DNA from: Flavobacteriales bacterium
GTDB lineage: Bacteria; Bacteroidota; Bacteroidia; Flavobacteriales; BACL11
Reading direction: 5' to 3'
Length of the DNA stretch: 12,465 bases
Assembly (NCBI GenBank): GCA_018675825.1
Contig: JABGXK010000235.1
Coordinates: forward strand, 1-12,465
A program made the translations under genes and the position numbers. The notes beneath the pieces are model-generated. The model worked only from the letters and a program-made list of their open reading frames with translations. It made no database searches and was not told where the DNA came from. Every line of letters starts with the position of its first letter. Position 1 is the first letter of the stretch. Shown here in pieces: positions 6,359 through 12,465 of the stretch.

Positions 6359-9250
6359 TTATTTTATTATTATTTCATCCACAAAAATCCATGTTTTACC
6401 TCCTGACCCTAGATGCCATTCTGGACAGATTCCATAATTTTGTGCTTTGATTTTTATATATCTTGCTTTTAAATTTTTGACATTTAATTTAAAGTCTTTT
6501 TGTAAGCTACCCTCAATGTTATCAGGATAATTTGCTAAAACCTTACCTTGATAGATATATTTTTCTCCATCAATAGAAGTCCAGTAATCTACCTGCTTTG
6601 GATAAAATATCCATGATCTGATGTCTTGATGACAGCCCAAAGATATTGAATTAATTGTTTTCACTTTACTTATATCTACTATAACATTTAAATCTTCTCG
6701 ATAGCCTTGCCAGTTGCCTGTCCTATAATTATTCCCTCCCCTAAGCTGATCAATTAATGTTTTTTTACCAGCCGCTGCATATTGGTTTGCATATTCACTG
6801 TTGATCGTAATTTTTTTACTATCATCTCTTGGAAAATATTCACTTGAAACAATTTTACTTTTTACGTTATTTTTGATTGCGTAGCTTAAAATTTTTGTCT
6901 GTTTATTAATATTTATTGGATTTTTGTATAATTTATATTTGCTATTATTTATAGAATAATAAATTTCTGCATTATCTACAGATCCAAGTTTAATTTCCTG
7001 ATTTTTTGAAAATGTTTGACTTAAGGCTATAAAATAAGGAACGGAAGTAATAGTATGTTTAGAAATTTTTGAGACAGGAATTTCTTTATTTCCCCAATTA
7101 CTTGGCGTTTCCCCCATATTAAAAATTATTTCTCCACCATTAATAATATCTTTATGCTTTAAGAAACTTTTGTTATAATTTTCACCATTTAATTCAGCAG
7201 ATTGAATATAGATATTTTTATCTGATACATTTTTTGCTTTAATAACAAAAGCTTTATTGTTTTCTAGATTTATTTTTGCTTCTTCAAAAATTGGACTCCC
7301 AATAGCATAATAATCAAGTCCTGGAGTTACTGAATAAAAACCTAAGCTGCTGAGCACATACCAAGATGACATTTGCCCACAATCTTCATTTCCAGATAGT
7401 CCATCAGGATTTTCTGAATATTGTTCTTGTAAAATTTTAGAAACGTATTTCTGTGTTTTACTTGCTTTACCCACATAATTATATAGGTATGCCATATGAT
7501 GGCTTGGTTCATTTCCATGAGCATATTGACCAATTAAACCAGTCACGTCAGGCTGGTGTCTTCCACTTGTTTGTGAAGAAGAAAGAAACATGCTATCTAA
7601 GTGATTTTCATATTTTATATTCCCTCCCTTTAAATCAATATGTCCTGAAATGTCTTGAGGTGTAAATAAAGAATATTGCCATGCATTTGCTTCAGTATAG
7701 TTAAAGTTTACTTCTTCTGCTTTAAAAGGCCCAAACCAGCAGTATGCATTTTTTCCTCTAAAAAAACCTGTTTCGGGGTCGTATAGGTTCTTGTAATTTT
7801 GAGCTCTTTTATAAAACCTTTCAGCAATTTTTTCTTCGCCAAGAGAATCTGCCATGATTGCAATACACCAATCATCATATGCATATTCAAGAGTTTTTGA
7901 AACTGATTCAGGTTCATCACTAGTTCTTATAAATCCATTTTCTTTGTATGCTTTTAAACCAAACCTTTCACTATCTGCTGATTTTACCATTGCTTCAAGA
8001 GCAAGATTAGCATCCCAATCTCTTATACCTTTTACATAAGCATCAACAATTACTGGTATTGCATGATAGCCAATCATACAATCAGTATAGTTGGCTGCTA
8101 ATTCCCAAATCGGTAATTTCCCTCCGTCTTGATATTGCCTTAATAGTGTCCTAATAAATTCATTTGTTCTATTAGTATTTATAATTGTAAATAGCGGATG
8201 AGATGCTCTAAAAGTATCCCAGAGAGAGAAAATCGTATAATGCTTATCTTTTGTATTGTGTTTTTCCATATCCATTCCGATATAATTCCCATTAATATCA
8301 TTATATGTATTTGGATTTAATGAAGAATGATATAAAGCTGTATAAAAGATTTCTTTTTTGATTTCTGATGAGCTTTTAATTTGAATTTTATTTAGTTCAT
8401 TATGCCAAGAATTTTCAGCAAGTTTTCTTGTTGCTTTAAAATCCCAATTTTGCACCTCATTTATATTTTCTTTTGCCCCATCTATATCTACTGCTGATAT
8501 TGCTACTTTCGTCATTAGGGGTTTAGAAAGTATCCCAAAACTTAAGCCAACTACATTGTGATCATTATTGAAAACCTGATTTACAAATGGAGAAGAGAAT
8601 TTTATTATAAAATGGATTCTCTGTTCACGTGCCCATTCCGTTGAATATCGATACCCCTCTATTGTAACACTGTCAACTATATTAATTTCATGCTTAAGTA
8701 ATTTATCCCTATGTTTTAAATCTAAAATAACATTTGCTGAATCTTTTAAATCAAATTCATATTTATGAACCCCAACTCTTAAACCTGAAGTTAACTCAAC
8801 ATTGATATTGTAATCTTCCAAAAAAACTGAATAATATCCAGCATGTGCTTTTTCATTATTATGAGAAAATTTAGAAGCATAACCTAACTCATTAATAGAT
8901 AGTATTGAATATTTTGATGCCTCTACACCATTTCCTAATTCTATTTTTCCTGTTGTTGGCATTAATAAGACATCACCATAATCAGAAATTCCTGTTCCAC
9001 TTAAATGAGTGTGTGAGAAACCATAAATAATTGAATCAGAATAATGATAACCTCCACAGCCATCCCATCCTTCAAGTCTCGAGTCAGGGCTTAGCTGGAT
9101 CATACCAAAAGGAACCGAAACTCCTGGATAAGTATGACCATGCCCTCCTGTTCCAATAAAAGGATTAACATATTCTGCTAAGTTTGAATTATTCTTTCCA
9201 CATGAAATTAGTAGAATAGATAATAGAGTTATTATTAAAGCTTTTTTCAT
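6359..9250 (-). CDS. GH92 alpha-mannosidase lipoprotein with C-terminal discoidin-like domain
   Basis: An exo-acting alpha-mannosidase of glycoside hydrolase family 92, the Ca2+-dependent inverting family that Bacteroidota use on N-glycan and yeast mannan mannose. The 963-residue protein begins with a lipoprotein signal (lipobox LISC, lipid on C17). There is no acidic stretch after the Cys, so surface export is not indicated and a periplasm-facing position is likely. The N-terminal beta-sandwich opens with YVNPFIGTGGHGHTYPG (27-43) and VPFGMIQLSPD (46-56). The (alpha/alpha)6 catalytic domain contains WDTFR (344-348), YTEANAWQYS (518-527, whose Glu520 matches the family's general acid), HGNEPSHHMAYLYNY (578-592) and GNEDCGQMSSWYV (620-632, the catalytic-base region). 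The family core ends near 725. Beyond it are a chitobiase-C-like beta domain (about 728-806) and an F5/8-type (discoidin-like) domain (about 812-963) resembling the one on the neighbouring GH20. Its ATG overlaps the GH20 stop as ATGA, implying translational coupling. Whether it prefers alpha-1,2 or other linkages cannot be read here. Confidence 0.95.
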   Translation of the reverse strand: MKKALIITLLSILLISCGKNNSNLAEYVNPFIGTGGHGHTYPGVSVPFGMIQLSPDSRLEGWDGCGGYHYSDSIIYGFSHTHLSGTGISDYGDVLLMPTTGKIELGNGVEASKYSILSINELGYASKFSHNNEKAHAGYYSVFLEDYNINVELTSGLRVGVHKYEFDLKDSANVILDLKHRDKLLKHEINIVDSVTIEGYRYSTEWAREQRIHFIIKFSSPFVNQVFNNDHNVVGLSFGILSKPLMTKVAISAVDIDGAKENINEVQNWDFKATRKLAENSWHNELNKIQIKSSSEIKKEIFYTALYHSSLNPNTYNDINGNYIGMDMEKHNTKDKHYTIFSLWDTFRASHPLFTIINTNRTNEFIRTLLRQYQDGGKLPIWELAANYTDCMIGYHAIPVIVDAYVKGIRDWDANLALEAMVKSADSERFGLKAYKENGFIRTSDEPESVSKTLEYAYDDWCIAIMADSLGEEKIAERFYKRAQNYKNLYDPETGFFRGKNAYCWFGPFKAEEVNFNYTEANAWQYSLFTPQDISGHIDLKGGNIKYENHLDSMFLSSSQTSGRHQPDVTGLIGQYAHGNEPSHHMAYLYNYVGKASKTQKYVSKILQEQYSENPDGLSGNEDCGQMSSWYVLSSLGFYSVTPGLDYYAIGSPIFEEAKINLENNKAFVIKAKNVSDKNIYIQSAELNGENYNKSFLKHKDIINGGEIIFNMGETPSNWGNKEIPVSKISKHTITSVPYFIALSQTFSKNQEIKLGSVDNAEIYYSINNSKYKLYKNPININKQTKILSYAIKNNVKSKIVSSEYFPRDDSKKITINSEYANQYAAAGKKTLIDQLRGGNNYRTGNWQGYREDLNVIVDISKVKTINSISLGCHQDIRSWIFYPKQVDYWTSIDGEKYIYQGKVLANYPDNIEGSLQKDFKLNVKNLKARYIKIKAQNYGICPEWHLGSGGKTWIFVDEIIIK

Positions 9251-11427
9251 TTTATAATAAATTCATCTATAAATAACCAGCTTTTAGAACCTGCTGCCGG
9301 GTGCTCTTTTGGAAGTTTTCCATAATTAGTGGCAATCATTTTAACATATCTGGCAGTTAGTTTTTTATTACATAAAAAGGATTCTTTAAATTTCCCAATG
9401 TGCATTGGAGAAACTTCATTTTCTGATTTAAAAATTGAGTTAAAGTTTTTCCCATCAGTTGATATTAAATACTCAACAGATTTTGGTATAATAATCCATG
9501 ATAGATGATATTGAAAGAATGAAGTTTTAATTTCAGAGAAATTCTTAATTTCTTCCAAGTCAATAGTAACCTCAATATCCTTACCAAAGAATCCTTGCCA
9601 CTGCCCATCTCTAAAATTTTTGCTACTTCCAACTATTCCATTGCTTAAAGTATTTTTACCTGTCCCTATATAACTATTATCGTATTGTATATGGTACGAC
9701 ACTTTTTTACCTAAACCTTTGTGGTAATTAAGTTCTATTTCTTTTGATGCAGGATTTTTCCTTTTTGTGTTAGTTTCTTGTGTTATGATAATGGCACTTT
9801 CTTTTAAATTAAAAGGACTCGTGTATTTAATCCATGATTGATTATTTATTTTATATTCTAATTCCATATTATTTTTACCTTTCTCTATACTTATAATAAA
9901 CTCATTTTTTCTAAGTTTAATATTATACTTTATAGGTGTTTTTTCATAACCATAGTTTACATTTAACTTATCTAATTTAGGATAATGGTTTTGTACTCTT
10001 TGATAAAAACTTTGATAATCTTTTTCTTTTGAACTCCATAGGACTTCACTCATAGCAAGTATTCTTGGGAAAACTTTTGAATCAATTTTTTCTTGAGGAG
10101 CATGTTCTGTCCACATATTACATTCGCCACCAATTATATATTTACTATCATTAATGTTTAATTCTTTGGGGATTGGTTCAAATGAATATACTTTTTCTAG
10201 ATTGATTGCATCAAGGTCATAATCAAAATAACAGTGTGAGGTTGGAGACATTATAGCGTCATGCTTATTTCTAGCAGCTAAAATAGCTCCATTATTTCCT
10301 CTCCAAGATTGTATTGTAGCAGAAGGAGCAATCCCACCTTCAATAATTTCATCCCAACCTATTAGCTTTTTACCTTTACTATTCAAGAATTTTTCTATTC
10401 TTTTTATAAAATAAGATTGTAGTTCATGTTCATCTTTAAGTTGTTCTTGATCTATTTTTCTTTGACATTTTTTACATTCTTTCCATCTATACTTGGGAGC
10501 TTCATCTCCACCGATATGAATATATTCTGATGGAAAAAGATCAATTATTTCCGTAAACACATCTTCAAGGAAAGTATAAACACTATCATTCCCAGCGCAA
10601 TAAATATCTTTAAAAACACCCCAGTCATTTTCTACTTCTATTGTATCTCCAGTACAAGAAAGATACGGGTATGATGCAATAGCTGCAACGCAATGCCCAG
10701 GAAGTTCTATTTCGGGAATAATTTCTACATTTCTAATCTTGGCATATTCCACTATCTCTTTAATATCGGTTTTTGAGTAGAATCCTCCATGTATTTTTCC
10801 GTCTTTTTCTTTTCTCCATGCACCAGTATTAGTTAATTCAGGGTATTTATCTATAGCTATTCTCCAGCCTTGATCTTCTGTTAAATGTAAGTGTAAGACA
10901 TTCATTTTATGATATGATAGTAGGTCAATATATTTTTTTATAAATTCTTTATCTATAAAATGTCTACAACAATCTAAAAGCATACCTCTCCATTTAAATC
11001 TTGGATAATCATGAATTTCAACGCATGCTATAGGAGTATTTAATGTATTTCTTTTATAATTAATTGGTATTAACTGTCTCAAACTTTGTATTCCGTGTAT
11101 TTGTCCTATTGAAGAAGATGCTTCAATAATAATATTCTCTTCACATATTTTTAGATAATACTCTTCTTTTCTAATAGTTTCATTGTGTTTTAATATAATT
11201 GAATTTTTTTCTCCATTTAAATCCATTTGAAGAATACTCTTTAAAAAACCTGCCTCATCATAGAAACAACTATCAAATTTTAAATTAGTATGGCTACCAA
11301 GATTAAAAACACCATTCTTTACTATAGTTTTTTGAGGTTTTGGGATTATTGTAGCGTTATTGATATGCTGTATATTTTGGTGACATGAACTAATAAGAAA
11401 AATTAGTATAGTTAGAAATTTTATCAT
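9247..11427 (-). CDS. GH20 beta-N-acetylhexosaminidase lipoprotein with C-terminal discoidin-like domain
   Basis: This enzyme removes terminal beta-linked GlcNAc or GalNAc by substrate-assisted catalysis. The 726-residue protein has a lipoprotein signal ending in ISSC (lipid on C15) with no acidic export signal after it, so a periplasmic-side anchor is likely. Residues about 25-140 form the GH20b N-terminal domain (IIPKPQKTIVKNG, GQIHGIQSLRQLI). The TIM barrel spans about 143-465: FKWRGMLLDCCRHF (144-157), HLHLTEDQGWRI (179-190), EIELPGHCVAA (239-249), and HIGGDEAPKYRW (304-315), where D308-E309 is the catalytic pair (Asp positions the acetamido group, Glu is the acid/base). GGECNMWTEH (433-442) supplies the conserved active-site Trp. 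C-terminal to the barrel are a chitobiase-C-like segment (about 496-566) and an F5/8-type domain (about 572-726) homologous to the end of the GH92. It overlaps the asparaginase upstream and the GH92 downstream by 4 bases each. In this operon it probably trims GlcNAc from N-glycan antennae or core fragments. Confidence 0.95.
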   Translation of the reverse strand: MIKFLTILIFLISSCHQNIQHINNATIIPKPQKTIVKNGVFNLGSHTNLKFDSCFYDEAGFLKSILQMDLNGEKNSIILKHNETIRKEEYYLKICEENIIIEASSSIGQIHGIQSLRQLIPINYKRNTLNTPIACVEIHDYPRFKWRGMLLDCCRHFIDKEFIKKYIDLLSYHKMNVLHLHLTEDQGWRIAIDKYPELTNTGAWRKEKDGKIHGGFYSKTDIKEIVEYAKIRNVEIIPEIELPGHCVAAIASYPYLSCTGDTIEVENDWGVFKDIYCAGNDSVYTFLEDVFTEIIDLFPSEYIHIGGDEAPKYRWKECKKCQRKIDQEQLKDEHELQSYFIKRIEKFLNSKGKKLIGWDEIIEGGIAPSATIQSWRGNNGAILAARNKHDAIMSPTSHCYFDYDLDAINLEKVYSFEPIPKELNINDSKYIIGGECNMWTEHAPQEKIDSKVFPRILAMSEVLWSSKEKDYQSFYQRVQNHYPKLDKLNVNYGYEKTPIKYNIKLRKNEFIISIEKGKNNMELEYKINNQSWIKYTSPFNLKESAIIITQETNTKRKNPASKEIELNYHKGLGKKVSYHIQYDNSYIGTGKNTLSNGIVGSSKNFRDGQWQGFFGKDIEVTIDLEEIKNFSEIKTSFFQYHLSWIIIPKSVEYLISTDGKNFNSIFKSENEVSPMHIGKFKESFLCNKKLTARYVKMIATNYGKLPKEHPAAGSKSWLFIDEFIIK

Positions 11428-12404
11428 TTAACAAAAGACACAGCATCAATCATTTTATTAACACCATTTTGATATAGTGCATAATCAAAACCAGTATGAA
11501 CAGCATACGCTCCGTGATCCCCTTTTTTATTAATTGCTAAATACCCAATTTGCATATCATTATAATTTTGATTTTTTACAATTCGAGCTATACCCTCTTC
11601 ACACGCCTCTTGTGGACTAGCTCCTTGTCTCATCAGTTCAACAATTAAAAAAGAACCAAGAGTTTTCATTACTGCTTCTCCAACTCCTGTTGCACAACAT
11701 CCCCCAATTTCATTATCAACAAACATTCCTGCTCCAATAATAGGAGAATCACCAACTCGTCCATGCATCTTCCATGCGAGCCCAGATGTTGTACAAGCTC
11801 CTGATATATTACCCTTTTGATCAATAGCAAGTAGACCTATTGTGTCATGGTTCTCAACATTTATAATTGGTTTATATTTTGAATCTTTTAACCACTCTTG
11901 CCATTTTAATCTAGCTTTCTCAGTTAATAAATCTTCTTTGTGAAAACCATTTTTAAGCGCGAATTGCAACGCTCCTTCACCAGATAGCATAACATGAGGA
12001 GTATTGTCCATTACCTGTCTTGCAACAGATATTGGATGTTTGATATTTTGAAGAAAGCTTACAGACCCGCAATTACCTGTATGATCCATAATACATGCAT
12101 CTAATGTAACATTACCATCTCGATCTGGCCACCCTCCTAAACCCACACTTGTGCATTTCGGGTCTGCTTCAGTAATCATTACACCTGCTTCGACTGCATC
12201 TATAGAGTTGGAGCCTTTTTTTATTAATTTATAAGCTTTTTCATTTGCAGCAAATCCATGTTTCCAGGTTGAAATTACAATTGGTGTACTACTCATTGAG
12301 TTTTTATTTTCTTTATTAAAATTAGTTGATGAAGCACTTGAGCTTACAATTGTCCCCAAGGCTCCAATAGATGTTTTCTTGATAAAATCTCGTCTATTTG
12401 ACAT
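11424..12404 (-). CDS. Tat-exported N4-(beta-N-acetylglucosaminyl)-L-asparaginase (glycosylasparaginase)
   Basis: An N-terminal nucleophile (Ntn) hydrolase of the isoaspartyl-peptidase/asparaginase-2 superfamily (T2) that splits the GlcNAc-Asn bond after the peptide is degraded, the last step of N-glycoprotein breakdown. The 326-residue precursor begins with a twin-arginine signal (NRRDFIKK followed by a short hydrophobic stretch, about residues 3-26), so the enzyme should reach the periplasm folded. Family marks are GLGGWPDRDGNV (88-99), HDTIG (186-190) where autocleavage would fall between D187 and T188 to expose the Thr nucleophile, CTTSGLAWKMHGRVGDSPIIGAG (204-226), and ATGVGE (238-243). 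These match what I recall of the characterised Elizabethkingia (Flavobacterium) meningosepticum enzyme closely. It is the first gene of the four-gene leftward operon. The start is chosen because it gives the Tat motif at once and has an A-rich leader. A GGCC at 234-237 replaces the small residues usually found there, which is a minor oddity. Confidence 0.95.
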   Translation of the reverse strand: MSNRRDFIKKTSIGALGTIVSSSASSTNFNKENKNSMSSTPIVISTWKHGFAANEKAYKLIKKGSNSIDAVEAGVMITEADPKCTSVGLGGWPDRDGNVTLDACIMDHTGNCGSVSFLQNIKHPISVARQVMDNTPHVMLSGEGALQFALKNGFHKEDLLTEKARLKWQEWLKDSKYKPIINVENHDTIGLLAIDQKGNISGACTTSGLAWKMHGRVGDSPIIGAGMFVDNEIGGCCATGVGEAVMKTLGSFLIVELMRQGASPQEACEEGIARIVKNQNYNDMQIGYLAINKKGDHGAYAVHTGFDYALYQNGVNKMIDAVSFVK

Positions 12405-12465
12405 ATTTATTTGTTTAAATCATAAAGAGACCAAATTAATAAATTTTCTTTGTTTTTTGCTGTTC

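Noticed and set aside
7342..8039. Four short open frames of 61-70 codons on both strands
   Set aside because: All lie inside the GH92 gene in other frames, overlap its catalytic-domain codons, and show no signal, motif or plausible leader.
10462..10479. CKKC motif in the GH20 (Cys318, Cys321) as a special metal site
   Set aside because: A CxxC just after the catalytic D-E segment is, as I recall, common in Bacteroidota GH20 enzymes, so it is not evidence of a new function.
12405..12465. Promoter for the leftward operon
   Set aside because: On the - strand TTAATTTG (12439-12432) matches the Bacteroidota -7 box TAnnTTTG at all but one fixed position, 27 bases before the ATG. No TTTG -33 element is visible before the window ends, and such AT-rich matches are common by chance.

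Overview
The window looks like the chromosome of an AT-rich member of the Bacteroidota, most likely a flavobacterium. The signs are a TonB-dependent receptor, a protein with a type IX secretion (T9SS) C-terminal sorting domain, lipoprotein glycosidases, A-rich leaders instead of Shine-Dalgarno sequences, and uniformly low GC. I see no rRNA, tRNA, CRISPR array, insertion sequence or phage gene. Almost every base is coding.

Left arm (1-4284, + strand): the beta-barrel part of a TonB-dependent outer-membrane receptor, cut at its 5' end by the window edge. It is followed 20 bases later by a T9SS-secreted protein made of an OB-fold-like domain, a fibronectin-III-like domain, a two-HKD phospholipase D/nuclease domain and a sorting domain. 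The spacer between the two genes is a pure (TAAA)5 tetranucleotide repeat. The pair could hydrolyse an extracellular phosphodiester polymer or lipid and import the product, but the substrate cannot be read from the sequence.

Right arm (4288-12404, - strand): four tightly packed genes converging on the left arm with only 3 bases between the stop codons. In transcription order they are a Tat-exported glycosylasparaginase, a GH20 beta-N-acetylhexosaminidase lipoprotein, a GH92 alpha-mannosidase lipoprotein and an FHS-type sugar MFS transporter. The first three are joined by two ATGA stop/start overlaps, and the transporter follows after 7 bases. Together they form a compact route for dismantling N-linked glycans: GH92 trims mannose, GH20 trims GlcNAc, glycosylasparaginase cuts the GlcNAc-Asn link, and the transporter takes up released sugar. 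No SusC/SusD pair and no endoglycosidase lies in this window.

The most unusual feature is the transporter. It is 687 residues long and carries a predicted periplasmic, coiled-coil-like insert of about 155 residues between its two halves. The insert contains a 135-bp tandem duplication (about 90% identical copies). By a gap-free alignment from memory with E. coli FucP, it lacks both protonatable residues of that symporter. The two glycosidases also share a homologous C-terminal discoidin-like module, which suggests a common localisation or glycan-binding role.
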